Source: CAZXCQ01 sp964639275
Lineage (GTDB): Bacteria > Desulfobacterota > DSM-4660 > Desulfatiglandales > Desulfatiglandaceae
Reading direction: 5' to 3'
Assembly (NCBI GenBank): GCA_964639275.1
Contig: CAZXCQ010000086.1
Span: 1 to 21,568, forward strand
DNA: 21,568 bases
Both the position numbers and the translations under genes were made by a program. Positions 1-7,792 of this stretch are shown piece by piece (positions within the stretch are counted from its first letter, which is position 1; each line of letters begins with the position of its first letter). The notes beneath the pieces are model-generated. The model searched no databases, had not been told where the DNA came from, and worked only from the letters and a program-made list of their open reading frames with translations.

Positions 1-124
1 ATACGCGTCCGAAATGGAATCCGGGGACAAAAACGCAACCTTGAACCTCTGAACCCGTGAACGGTTACTGAAGTTGTTTCTGGGCGAGTGCTTGTCTGCC
101 CCCGTATTCCTTACCGGCTGTTTG
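1..124. other. Window start, no gene seen
   Basis: No coding region could be supported here. Bases 41-64 hold three imperfect copies of an 8-base unit of the form NTGAACNN. The stretch lies downstream of the minus-strand reductase gene and may carry its terminator, but I see no strong hairpin followed by a T-run. Confidence 0.4.
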
Positions 125-1009
125 TCACGCCTTCTTGGTCTTGGCCTCTTTGATCAACTCATTCCCGAATTCGCCAAGAAAGCTGTCCAGATCTTCATTC
201 CAGTTGGGCATAATGCTGATTCCCTGTTTTTTTGCCAGCCGGTTCTCCAGCAGACAATTGGCCGGGGTCTTTGGACCTCCCAGGTCCTGCAGGTTGCAAG
301 GTTCAAGAGTGGCCTTTATGCCCAATTTATCCAGGACATACTTTGCATATTCAAATCGACTGCAATAACCTTCCGACGTAACGTGATAGGTCCCTTTGGC
401 GCCCTTTTCGATCAGCTCCTTAACCTGGAAGGCAAGCCGGCGAGTCCATGTGGGAGAGCCATACTGATCGGCTGCGACCCTTATGGGTTTCGATTTCTTT
501 TGGAGGGCCTGCCCCAGGACAGACTTGAGGAAGTTGCTCCCTTTGATACCATAAAGCCATCCGCTCCGAACGATAATATAGTCCGGGGCGTTTCCACGGA
601 CAGCCACTTCGCTTTCCATCTTGCTTTTTCCATAGGCAGACAGTGGATTTACTGTATCATCTTCAAAATAGGGTTGTGGCATCATCTTCTGTCCGTCAAA
701 GACATGTCCACATGAGATATGGACCAACACACACTCAAATCTCGCTGAACACTGGGCCAGGTTCCTGGGCCCTTCTATGTTTATCTTTCGAACAGCGAAT
801 TCTTCGGTTTCACAGGCCTCTATATTGGTAAAACCGGCGCAATTAAGGACCACGTCGGGAGAGACCTCCTCGAGGCACTCAATGACACCGTCCCAGCTGA
901 TGATATCGAGCTTTCTTTTCCCTGGGGTTATAATTTCGTGCTCCTGAGCAAGCACTTCCTTACACTCACTACCTAGCCTGCCGGTGCTGCCTAAAATGAG
1001 AACCTTCAT
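125..1009 (-). CDS. RmlD-like sugar-nucleotide reductase (SDR family)
   Basis: Predicted 294-residue extended short-chain dehydrogenase of the RmlD/MAT2B type, which reduces dTDP-4-dehydro sugars with NAD(P)H in the cytoplasm. Visible features are the N-terminal Rossmann loop GSTGRLG (residues 7-13), the YGKSK motif giving catalytic Tyr126 and Lys130, and the RSGWLYG stretch typical of RmlD. I chose the ATG at 1009 because the protein then begins MKVLILGSTG, as the family does, with a G-rich ribosome site just upstream; the frame stays open to 1048. One oddity: the usual STDYVFDG loop reads SCGHVFDG, so the active-site Thr is Cys and the following Asp-Tyr is Gly-His. No other rhamnose genes are nearby, so the substrate is unproven. 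It is divergent from the transport operon. Confidence 0.82.
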   Translation of the reverse strand: MKVLILGSTGRLGSECKEVLAQEHEIITPGKRKLDIISWDGVIECLEEVSPDVVLNCAGFTNIEACETEEFAVRKINIEGPRNLAQCSARFECVLVHISCGHVFDGQKMMPQPYFEDDTVNPLSAYGKSKMESEVAVRGNAPDYIIVRSGWLYGIKGSNFLKSVLGQALQKKSKPIRVAADQYGSPTWTRRLAFQVKELIEKGAKGTYHVTSEGYCSRFEYAKYVLDKLGIKATLEPCNLQDLGGPKTPANCLLENRLAKKQGISIMPNWNEDLDSFLGEFGNELIKEAKTKKA

Positions 1010-1053
1010 AGTCGTAGACCCCCGATTTCCAGATCTCAGAATGGGCAATCCTT

Positions 1054-1073
1054 ACTTTTTCAGCAGAAAAAGT
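1054..1073. repeat. Perfect 8-bp hairpin between divergent genes
   Basis: ACTTTTTC (1054-1061), loop AGCA, GAAAAAGT (1066-1073). It lies 45 bases upstream of the reductase start, in the 246-base region between two divergent genes. It could be an operator or a leader hairpin. I see no well-matched promoter beside it. Confidence 0.4.
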
Positions 1074-1255
1074 CAAGAAAATCTTTAGCTTAGGACCATT
1101 TTTTGTGAAGTCCAAGACCAAATTCAAGATTCTTGCTTGCCTCATTCGAAACTCTAATGTTATATGTTAACTCAATCTTATCGATATTCAACTGCATTCA
1201 TATTACTAAATGATAGTCATCTGGCACCGCTTTCACTTTAACAGAGGCTTTTTTT

Positions 1256-2476
1256 ATGAAGAGTCGGGGGTTTTCTTGTCGATATCTCGTCATCCTTGGC
1301 CTTTTTTTGGTTCTTTCCCCGGTTGTCTTACTCACCCCACAACAAGCTATTTGGGGCCTTGAACAAGAACAGCGCTTTTCTCCGGAGGGTTCCTGGCCCA
1401 GTGGAGATATCCAGACGGGAATTCACCTATTGTATGACAGACGTTTTGAAGAAGCCGAAGCGCTTTTCAGACAGGTCGTTTCACAAAGCCCTGAGAGGCC
1501 GGTAGGTTATTTTTATTTGGCGATGGTAACATGGTCACGGATGGCAGCCGGCTTTTGGTCTCCTGAAACCATCGAGGAATACCTCGAGCGTGTTGATCGG
1601 ACTATCAGGGTGGCCACTGAACGTATTGAGAGCAGCAATGCTGACAGTTATGATTACTTCTTCCTCGGTGGCGCCCTGGGATTCAAAGGGCGATTTGAGC
1701 TGTCACAAGGCAACTGGTTATCCTCCTTTTTTCTTGCAAGAAATGCAATCGATGCCCTGAATACCTGTCTTGACATGGACCCCGACAACAAGGATGTATT
1801 ATTGGGTATCGGCAGTTTTGATTATTATACGGCTCGTCTCTCGGGGGTGCTGAAATTCCTTTCCTATCTCCTTATTCACGAAGGAGACAAGGAAGAGGGG
1901 CTCAGGAAGCTAAACATTGCGGCGAGAGAGGCAAAATATTCGGGCACAGAAGCCAAGAGCATGCTCGTCCACATCTACCTTTTTCTTGAACAAGACTTCC
2001 TGAAATCCCTCAGTATTGCGAAGGATCTCGCCAAGAGATATGATCAAAACCCCCGCTTTAAGGTCCTGGAAGGTGTCAGCTACCTGAGGCTCCGTATGGA
2101 ACCTCAATTCTGGGATACGGTCAATGGCCTGAGGCAAAGGGGCCTCAAGGCCTCTTCGGCCAAAATGGCTTCCATGTGGGAGAGACGCGCGCTTTACCTG
2201 GAGACGATCTATGACCTCTTCCAGGGGCAGTATTCTGCGGCCAGGGTCAAACTGACGCGCATCCTGGATCACGCCGATCCCGAGAACGACCCTTACATGA
2301 TCGCATGGCCCCTGATAAAGATGGGGATGAGTTACGACCTTGAAGGAGACAGGCAAGAGGCCCAAAAATACTACAAGAGAGTTATGGACATGAAGAATGG
2401 GGCCGGGGCGCAATTCCTGGCAAAAAGACTTCTGCAATGGCCGCCCAGAGAAAACGACCCCTTTATTGGATATTGA
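1256..2476 (+). CDS. Secreted TPR protein at head of TRAP operon
   Basis: A 406-residue protein with an N-terminal hydrophobic segment (residues 8-28) that looks like a signal peptide, so it is probably periplasmic. The mature part is helical and TPR-like: a first repeat at about 50-95, another at about 155-190 with a CLDMDPDN turn, a central block LLGIGSFDYYTARLSG (182-197) followed by a GDKEEGL helix, and a last repeat near 355-390. This matches a widespread family of uncharacterised bacterial TPR proteins that share the G.G.YDYY and GDREEGL signatures. An AGAGG ribosome site precedes the ATG. It ends 22 bases before tatT and should be cotranscribed with it. The likely role is protein-protein contact with the TRAP components; the function is otherwise unknown. 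Confidence 0.8.
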   Translation: MKSRGFSCRYLVILGLFLVLSPVVLLTPQQAIWGLEQEQRFSPEGSWPSGDIQTGIHLLYDRRFEEAEALFRQVVSQSPERPVGYFYLAMVTWSRMAAGFWSPETIEEYLERVDRTIRVATERIESSNADSYDYFFLGGALGFKGRFELSQGNWLSSFFLARNAIDALNTCLDMDPDNKDVLLGIGSFDYYTARLSGVLKFLSYLLIHEGDKEEGLRKLNIAAREAKYSGTEAKSMLVHIYLFLEQDFLKSLSIAKDLAKRYDQNPRFKVLEGVSYLRLRMEPQFWDTVNGLRQRGLKASSAKMASMWERRALYLETIYDLFQGQYSAARVKLTRILDHADPENDPYMIAWPLIKMGMSYDLEGDRQEAQKYYKRVMDMKNGAGAQFLAKRLLQWPPRENDPFIGY

Positions 2477-2498
2477 CAAAGGTGAGATAAGAGCTATT

Positions 2499-3368
2499 AT
2501 GCAGAAATTTTCCTCAAGACGATTCTTCCTTGTGCTCCTGCTGGTACTCATGCCAGGATGTGTAAGTCTGGGGTTAAATTCTTCACCCTCCCTGATTCCC
2601 CACCTTACCCAGGCCTTTTTTGAAGAATGTGACCCACAGCTAGCAGAAAGATCGCTGCCGGCGGAGCTCAAGCTCATGGAGGGGTTACTCAAGAGCGCGC
2701 CGGATAACAGGCGGCTGTTGACGGCCCTCTGTATGGGATTTACCGGATATGCCATGTTGTTTGTTGAAGATGACTCCGCAGAGAGGGCTTCACAGTTCTA
2801 TTTGCGGGCGAGGACCTACGGGTTCAGGGCCATGGGGCAGTGCGGTTCTTTGTTGAAAGAGGCGGGGCAATCAAAGGAGCGGGCCAAGGAAGCTTTAGAG
2901 ACCACCGGAGAAGAGGAACTTGAACCACTTTTCTGGGTCACCCTGTCATGGAATGGGTGGATCAATCTAAACCTTGACAAGCCTGTTGCCCTGGCGCAGT
3001 TGACCATTGCCGAATCATGTCTTGAAAAGGTGTTGCAACTAAAGAGTGACTATTTCTATGGCACACCCTATGTCCTGATGGGCACAATCCTTGCTGCAAG
3101 ACCCAAGATGCTGGGCGGTGACCCTGCCAAGGCAAAGGGGTTCTTTGAGAAGGCAGTCGCTGTGACCCACGGCAGATTCCTGTTAGCACAATATTATTTT
3201 GCCAAGTACTATGCGGTTAGGGTGCAAAACAAGAGCCTATTTCATGAACTGGTCAGTCAAATTGACAAAGCCCCCTCCGACGCCCTCAAAGAGACCTGTC
3301 TTATCAATGCTGTCATGAAACAAAGAACCAAACGACTAAAAGAGATGTCTGAACAACTGTTTTTCTAG
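2499..3368 (+). CDS. tatT: TatT family TPR lipoprotein of a TRAP transporter
   Basis: A 289-residue protein of the TatT family (TRAP-associated TPR protein, first described in Treponema pallidum, where it trimerises and binds the TRAP binding protein). The N-terminus has a hydrophobic stretch ending LMPGC, so Cys21 is a probable lipid-modified cysteine, although Pro at -2 makes the lipobox imperfect. Family signatures are PLFWVTLSWNGWINL (143-157), YGTPYVLMGTILAARPKMLGGDPAKA (187-212, two segments) and HGRFLLAQYYFAKYYAVRVQ (224-243). The start at 2499 gives the leader peptide and has an AAGGTGAG site upstream; the frame is open further upstream but that part has no leader character. Its TAG stop overlaps the AGGAGGT ribosome site of the next gene, so translation is likely coupled. 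Confidence 0.88.
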   Translation: MQKFSSRRFFLVLLLVLMPGCVSLGLNSSPSLIPHLTQAFFEECDPQLAERSLPAELKLMEGLLKSAPDNRRLLTALCMGFTGYAMLFVEDDSAERASQFYLRARTYGFRAMGQCGSLLKEAGQSKERAKEALETTGEEELEPLFWVTLSWNGWINLNLDKPVALAQLTIAESCLEKVLQLKSDYFYGTPYVLMGTILAARPKMLGGDPAKAKGFFEKAVAVTHGRFLLAQYYFAKYYAVRVQNKSLFHELVSQIDKAPSDALKETCLINAVMKQRTKRLKEMSEQLFF

Positions 3369-3377
3369 GAGGTAGAC

Positions 3378-4403
3378 GTGTCCAGATTCAGATCCGTAGT
3401 CCTATGCGTATGCTTGATTGCAGTGGGGGTTGGCCTGGAGTTGTTCTGTTGTGACCCGTGCGAGGCAGAGCCAAAGTACCTTATCAAATTTGCCACTGTC
3501 GCACCTGAAGGCTCCACCTGGGTAAATCACATGAAGGCCCTGGATCAGGAACTCAGGGAAAAGAGTGGAGGGCGGCTCGGATTCAGGATCTATGCCGGCG
3601 GAATCGCCGGAGATGAGCTTGACGTCTTAAAGAAGATCAGAATCGGCCAGATCCACTGCGCTGCATTCTCCGGCGTGGGTTTCGGACAGATACTCCCGAT
3701 GGTCAGAGTTTTGGATCTCCCCTTTCTGTTTCGAAATGACAAAGAGATTGATCAGGTTCATGAAGAACTTCGGCCCTTCTTTGCCGAGCAGTTCAGGAAA
3801 AGAGGTTTTGAACTCCTGGGCTGGGCAGAGGTCGGAAATGTACACCTCTTTTCAAAAAGGCCTATCGAGAGAGTCCAGGACCTTTCTGGGCTAAAGGTCT
3901 GGACCTGGTCAGGAGATCCGATCGCAAAAGAGACATTCGTGGCGATGGGAATCAACCCGATTCCCCTTGCCATTACGGATGTTACCACTGCCCTTAATAC
4001 CGGTATGATAGACACAGTCTATGCCCCCCCCTTGGGGGCGCTGGCACTCCAGTGGCAGACCTCGCTCAAATATATGATGGCCCTTCCACTTGTTCATTCC
4101 ACCGGTGCTATACTGATTTCTTCTAAATACTTTAAGAAATTGCCTCCGGACCTCCAGAAGCTCCTCATGGAGGGTATTCAGAAGGAAATGAAGGCCCTAA
4201 CGGTTGATCTGAGAAAACAGAGTGATGAGGCAGTAAAGATGATCCAGGATAGCGGCCTGACAATAGTCCCGGTGCCAAAGGGTAACGACCTGACCCAGTT
4301 TTACAGGATTCATGACAGGGTGGCCAAGGAGCTGGCGGGCAAGATCTATCCCAAAGAGGTCCTGGAACAGGTTTACAAAATACTTGGAAGACCCAAGAAT
4401 TAG
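3378..4403 (+). CDS. dctP: TRAP transporter substrate-binding protein, DctP family
   Basis: A 341-residue periplasmic binding protein (TatP-like) of a tripartite ATP-independent transporter. It has a signal peptide ending near CEA-EP (about residue 30), then the DctP fold: KFATVAPEGSTW (37-48), GGIAGDELDVLKKIRIGQI (74-92), LDLPFLFRN (112-120), the hinge segment LSGLKVWTW (169-177) and DTVYAPP (212-218). The start is GTG with a strong AGGAGGT site five bases upstream. In most DctP proteins the hinge segment reads GLKIR, and the Arg forms a salt bridge with the substrate carboxylate; here that position is Trp175. TatT-associated binding proteins are known to lack this Arg, which suggests a non-carboxylate or hydrophobic ligand. 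The ligand cannot be named from the sequence. Confidence 0.92.
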   Translation: MSRFRSVVLCVCLIAVGVGLELFCCDPCEAEPKYLIKFATVAPEGSTWVNHMKALDQELREKSGGRLGFRIYAGGIAGDELDVLKKIRIGQIHCAAFSGVGFGQILPMVRVLDLPFLFRNDKEIDQVHEELRPFFAEQFRKRGFELLGWAEVGNVHLFSKRPIERVQDLSGLKVWTWSGDPIAKETFVAMGINPIPLAITDVTTALNTGMIDTVYAPPLGALALQWQTSLKYMMALPLVHSTGAILISSKYFKKLPPDLQKLLMEGIQKEMKALTVDLRKQSDEAVKMIQDSGLTIVPVPKGNDLTQFYRIHDRVAKELAGKIYPKEVLEQVYKILGRPKN

Positions 4404-4441
4404 CCTAAGACATTTCCCTCGATTCAATAATCCGATAAGGC

Positions 4442-4969
4442 ATGAAGACCCTAAAACGGATTGATAGGGCCCTGGCCCGGCTGGAACGATGGTTGATCGT
4501 CGCGTTGCTCTGGACCATGGTCATCCTCACTTTTTTCCAGGTGGCCCTGAGGGGCCTTTATACGCATGGCCATTTGATGTGGGCCAACACCCTCATGGGG
4601 CACCTGGACTGGTCAGAGGCCTTCGTGAGACTCCTGGTATTGTGGCTGACCTTCCTGGGCGCCTCTCTTCTTACGGCCGACAACAAGCACATTAAGATTG
4701 ACATATTCTCCACCATTCTTCCCCCAAAATGGCTCCCGGCAAGGGAACTGTTCCTGGCCCTGGCCGGGGGGGTGATATGCGCCATCATGTTCAAGGTCTC
4801 TTTAGGCTATGTCGAGATGGAAATGGAGTTTGGAGGAAAAACGTTTCTTGATCTTCCCGGTTGGATCGGCGAAACGATCCTTCCGGCCGGGTTTGCCCTG
4901 ATCCTTTTTCGATTCACCCTAAGGGCCTTGGACCAAGCACTACAGATGATCAGGGGCAATCCAATATGA
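4442..4969 (+). CDS. dctQ: TRAP transporter small permease subunit DctQ
   Basis: A 175-residue membrane protein with four predicted transmembrane segments, at about 15-37, 58-78, 98-122 and 140-162, the usual DctQ layout. The second segment is followed by a short acidic and basic loop (TADNKHIKID), a position where DctQ proteins commonly carry a similar motif. It begins 38 bases after dctP and its TGA stop overlaps the ATG of the large permease (ATGA), showing translational coupling. It forms the membrane complex with DctM and uses an ion gradient rather than ATP. A weak ATAAGG site precedes the ATG at 4442. Confidence 0.9.
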   Translation: MKTLKRIDRALARLERWLIVALLWTMVILTFFQVALRGLYTHGHLMWANTLMGHLDWSEAFVRLLVLWLTFLGASLLTADNKHIKIDIFSTILPPKWLPARELFLALAGGVICAIMFKVSLGYVEMEMEFGGKTFLDLPGWIGETILPAGFALILFRFTLRALDQALQMIRGNPI

Positions 4970-6243
4970 TCCTCTCCATGGTTATAGCGGTCATTTCCCT
5001 GATGGTCCTGGGGCTGCCCCTTTTTGCGGGAATCCTGGCCGCAACCATGCTGGGCCTTTATGTCAGCGGGGTTGAATTTACTGCAATCTCCATCGAAATC
5101 TGTCGGCTCGCCAATGCGCCGATCCTCTTGGCCATCCCCCTGTTTACCTTTGCAGGCTATCTCCTCTCCCAGGGACAAACCTCGGCGCGCCTGGTCAGGT
5201 TTTCAAAGAGCCTGTTTGGTTGGGTCCCCGGGGGGCTCGGGGTGGTCGCCCTGGTCTCATGTGCCTTTTTTACGGCCATCACCGGCGCAACCGGCGTTAC
5301 CATCATTGCCCTTGGCGGGCTTCTTCTCCCGGCCCTCATATCTGAAAGATATGAAGAGAATTTCTCACTCGGTCTGATGACCTGCTCTGGAAGCCTCGGG
5401 CTTCATTTTCCGCCGAGTCTACCCATCATCCTGTACGGGTTTGTTTCGGGAACAAGTATTGAGACCCTCTTTATGGCGGGGATCTTGCCCGGGCTCCTGA
5501 TGGTGGGCGCACCTTGTCTATTTTCGGTATATATGGGGAGAAAGTGGCGACTCGAGAGACCCAGCTTTTCCACAAGAGAGTTTCTCTCGGCCCTGAGGGA
5601 GGCTGCCTGGGAGCTACCCATCCCCCTGTTGATCTTGGTGGGTATATATTCCGGTTTTTGCACGGCCACGGAGGCGGCCGCACTTACGGTGGTCTACGTC
5701 ATCTTTATCAAGGTCGTGATATTCAGGGAACTGAGACTAGTCAAGGATCTACCCGATATCATGGTGGATAGCACAAAAATGGTGGGAGGCATAATGATCA
5801 TCTTGGGGGCCGCACTCGGGTTTACCAACTATCTGGTCGATGCCCTCATTCCCATGAAGATCCTCAAGATCATGGAAGGAACGGTGGCGGGCAAGATAGG
5901 ATTTCTGTTTGTTTTGAACCTTTTTTTGATCATCGTGGGCTGTATGATGGACATATTTAGTGCCATCCTGGTGGTCGTCCCCTTGATCGTCCCCCTGGCA
6001 CACCGCTTTGGGATTGATCCTGTGCATCTAGGCATAATCTTTCTTGCCAACCTGGGGATCGGCTATAACACACCACCCGTGGGACTGAATCTCTTTATTG
6101 CCAGTTCCAGATTTGACCAGCCCGTGGTTCGGCTCTATCGGGCCACCCTGCCCTTCTTGCTCCTTCTCCTCCTGACCCTTCTGTTCATTACCTACTGGCC
6201 TGGGCTTAGCCTGTTTTTACCAAATCTATTTGGGGCCAGGTAA
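4966..6243 (+). CDS. dctM: TRAP transporter large permease DctM
   Basis: A 425-residue, very hydrophobic protein with about twelve membrane segments, the normal size for DctM. Typical stretches are TGATGVTIIALGGLLLPAL in the first half, the YSGFCTATEAAALTVVY region in the middle, and IGYNTPPVGLNLFIASS near the C-terminus, which are hallmarks of the ion transporter superfamily fold. The frame stays open upstream to a TTG at 4861, but the ATG at 4966 overlaps the dctQ stop by four bases and starts directly with a membrane helix, so I prefer it. It is the last gene of the five-gene operon and is followed by a small AT-rich hairpin. Confidence 0.93.
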   Translation: MILSMVIAVISLMVLGLPLFAGILAATMLGLYVSGVEFTAISIEICRLANAPILLAIPLFTFAGYLLSQGQTSARLVRFSKSLFGWVPGGLGVVALVSCAFFTAITGATGVTIIALGGLLLPALISERYEENFSLGLMTCSGSLGLHFPPSLPIILYGFVSGTSIETLFMAGILPGLLMVGAPCLFSVYMGRKWRLERPSFSTREFLSALREAAWELPIPLLILVGIYSGFCTATEAAALTVVYVIFIKVVIFRELRLVKDLPDIMVDSTKMVGGIMIILGAALGFTNYLVDALIPMKILKIMEGTVAGKIGFLFVLNLFLIIVGCMMDIFSAILVVVPLIVPLAHRFGIDPVHLGIIFLANLGIGYNTPPVGLNLFIASSRFDQPVVRLYRATLPFLLLLLLTLLFITYWPGLSLFLPNLFGAR

Positions 6244-6262
6244 ACCGCTAAATGGATACGGT

Positions 6263-6286
6263 GAAATTTGTTTGCAAATTTCTTTT
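6263..6286 (+). terminator. Possible weak terminator after TRAP operon
   Basis: Perfect 8-base inverted repeat GAAATTTG (6263-6270) and CAAATTTC (6275-6282) with a 4-base loop, followed by TTTT. It lies 20 bases after the dctM stop. The stem is AT-rich, so it would be a weak terminator. It could also be an operator for the next gene. Confidence 0.35.
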
Positions 6287-6366
6287 AAAGACTTATTGTA
6301 TATGGAAATGATTAATTGACTGCTATGAGGCGTATGCCGCCCAGTGAACCTTGGAGGATAAATGAT

Positions 6367-6630
6367 ATGCCCATTTACGAATTCAAATGCCAGAGTTGCG
6401 ACAACATCTTTGAGTTTTTGTGCTTCCCGAGTGATGGTGATGGCAACATCATCTGTCCTTCTTGCGGAGGAAAGGATACCGAGAAATTGCTATCGACATT
6501 TGCATGCATCTCTTCCGGTTCCAGCGAGAACCTAGCGAGCTGTGCAGCCTCTCCCTCCTGTCCTTCCAGTGGGGCCATGGGTGGCGGTGGGGCTTATCCC
6601 TCTTGCGCTTCCAGTGCCGGGTTTTCCTGA
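6367..6630 (+). CDS. FmdB family zinc-ribbon protein
   Basis: An 87-residue protein beginning MPIYEFKC, the classic FmdB start. Cys8/Cys11 and Cys30/Cys33 (CQSC and CPSC) form a four-cysteine zinc ribbon, followed by EKLLSTFA, also family-typical. The tail from residue 48 is rich in Ser, Gly, Ala and further Cys (47, 59, 65, 80) and is probably disordered. FmdB proteins are proposed regulators or metal-binding small proteins; their exact role is not settled. The frame is open to 6316, but the ATG at 6367 has a TTGGAGG site and gives the family N-terminus. Confidence 0.88.
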   Translation: MPIYEFKCQSCDNIFEFLCFPSDGDGNIICPSCGGKDTEKLLSTFACISSGSSENLASCAASPSCPSSGAMGGGGAYPSCASSAGFS

Positions 6631-6727
6631 GCCTGATCTTTTGCAGCCGGGGGCTGTATTTAGGGCGTCGGAGACTTGCTGGAGGCCTTTGTTGGAACAA
6701 AAAGAAGAACCAAGGAAGGGGAATAAC

Positions 6728-6817
6728 ATGAGTGGCTTATGGATCTTCCTTTTGATCATTGGGATCTGGATTCTTTTGCAGGCCTATATCCTGCCAAAAT
6801 TCGGGATTTCTACCTGA
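6728..6817 (+). CDS. 29-residue single-span membrane peptide
   Basis: A very short ORF encoding a peptide that begins MSGLWIFLLIIGIWILLQAY and ends ILPKFGIST. Residues 4-22 form one hydrophobic helix, followed by a short polar tail. An AAGGAAGGGG ribosome site lies a few bases upstream of the ATG, stronger than most in this window, which supports translation. It follows the FmdB gene by 97 bases on the same strand, with a short G+C hairpin (6644-6656) between them. I know of no confirmed function. From memory, similar short sequences ending in a LPK.G..T tail occur in related bacteria, but I cannot verify that here. Confidence 0.6.
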   Translation: MSGLWIFLLIIGIWILLQAYILPKFGIST

Positions 6818-6902
6818 CTCAAAAACAGTTGCCAGTTGGGCAACACAAAAGAAAAGATAACCGATATACGACCAGAGCGTTAGTCTTCTGGGCCTGCCCT
6901 TT

Positions 6903-7078
6903 TCAAGCCAATTCCTTTATCTCAAAGAGATTTCCGTCATAATCCTCAACGAAAAGGAGTGGGGCTTCTCCTTTGGGGATCCTTTTGACCGTCAACCCCT
7001 TTCCCCGGCAGGGTCAGAGGACGTGACAAAGACCTCAACAAAAAGGTTTTCATTTCCATACTGGACAACTTTTCTAAA
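6903..7078 (-). pseudogene. VOC (glyoxalase-like) pseudogene, internally deleted
   Basis: Two pieces of a VOC-superfamily protein can be read on the minus strand in different frames. The N-terminal piece (7078 down to about 7013) reads QYGNENLFVEVFVTSSDP, matching the first strand of such proteins. The C-terminal piece (about 7010 down to the stop at 6903) reads LLFVEDYDGNLFEIKELA, the family's final metal-binding strand. The roughly 80 residues expected between them are absent, and the join is out of frame, with an in-frame TGA on the C-terminal frame. The reading ends at a TAA just upstream of 7078 and no start codon is apparent. This is a clear gene remnant. Confidence 0.7.
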
Positions 7079-7373
7079 TTACTCTCAGATAAACATCTTC
7101 TCTCAGATTACAGACGAGGGCTGTTCAGCTTCCTTTGACCTTATATTCTTGATGGCAGTTTGGGTCAAGCTGAAAGTGGCAGACAAAGAAATCCCTGAAA
7201 TAAGCGTCAAAAGATGTACTTTTTTGTTGCAATTCGGCTTGTTTTCCAATATTTGTTGCCAGCTTCATGTAAGTTTGACCCTGTGGATGGCCTGTGCGGA
7301 ACCGTGGGATTCTTTACGGGGAAATTATTCCCATTGGTTTTTTGGCGACTGATCTGATTGGAGAGCAAAAAAC
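7079..7373. other. Stretch without a supported gene
   Basis: Frames are open here on the plus strand (for example a GTG-started frame from 7023), but the predicted protein is rich in Phe, Trp and Cys, has no proper ribosome site and overlaps the VOC remnant. I see nothing recognisable. A promoter for the following small ORF may lie here. Confidence 0.35.
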
Positions 7374-7700
7374 ATGGAAAAAACGACTGTCACCCTACCG
7401 AAAAAGATGCCCTTGGTTATGCGGATCTCAGAGGCGAGTAGGCATGTTAGAAATTGGCTCCAAACCATTGACGTTGGTTTCAATGAAGAGAGGGACAAGT
7501 TGCAATTGACACAATGGGAGCTAATAGATGGTAAATATCATTATCATTATTCTATTATCAACCGCAAAGAATTATCCGCCAGTGCAGTAAATAACCGAAA
7601 AGGTGACCAAACTCTAGAGACTTACGGGACCACAGATTTGCAGGGCGATAGTGAAGAGGTGATTGCAGATGTTTATCCTGATTCTGACCTCTTCTTGTAA
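7374..7700 (+). CDS. Unknown 108-residue protein
   Basis: A soluble-looking protein with no signal peptide and no membrane segment. It starts MEKTTVTLPKKMPLVMRISE and ends with an acidic stretch, DSEEVIADVYPDSDLFL. A GGAG site lies ten bases upstream of the ATG. The N-terminal half has an amphipathic pattern (ISEASRHVRNWLQTI) and the middle is Tyr/His rich (KYHYHYSI). I do not recognise a family. It sits alone in a decayed stretch, so it could be a small accessory gene, a fragment, or a chance frame; amino-acid composition favours a real protein only moderately. Confidence 0.45.
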   Translation: MEKTTVTLPKKMPLVMRISEASRHVRNWLQTIDVGFNEERDKLQLTQWELIDGKYHYHYSIINRKELSASAVNNRKGDQTLETYGTTDLQGDSEEVIADVYPDSDLFL

Positions 7701-7792
7701 TTTCGGGCATTGCCGAGGAGTTGGAAACGCCAGGGTCTTTTGGTGAAGAGGCAGCTCACAATCATCGAGATACGCCCTTGATTCCATCCTGA

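Noticed and set aside
1133..1166. TTGCCT with TATATG at 18 bases as promoter of the TRAP operon
   Set aside because: Only four of six bases match in each box, and the AT-rich region offers several equally weak pairs.
1222..1237. TGGCAC-like sigma-54 promoter just before the TPR gene
   Set aside because: The -24 half matches, but the -12 half reads TCAC rather than TTGC and it lies too close to the start codon.
1910..2755. Long minus-strand frame of 281 residues
   Set aside because: It lies antisense to the TPR and tatT genes, both of which have leader peptides and family motifs, and its product has no recognisable features.
7023..7352. Plus-strand 109-residue frame from a GTG
   Set aside because: No usable ribosome site spacing, odd composition rich in Phe, Trp and Cys, and overlap with the VOC remnant on the other strand.
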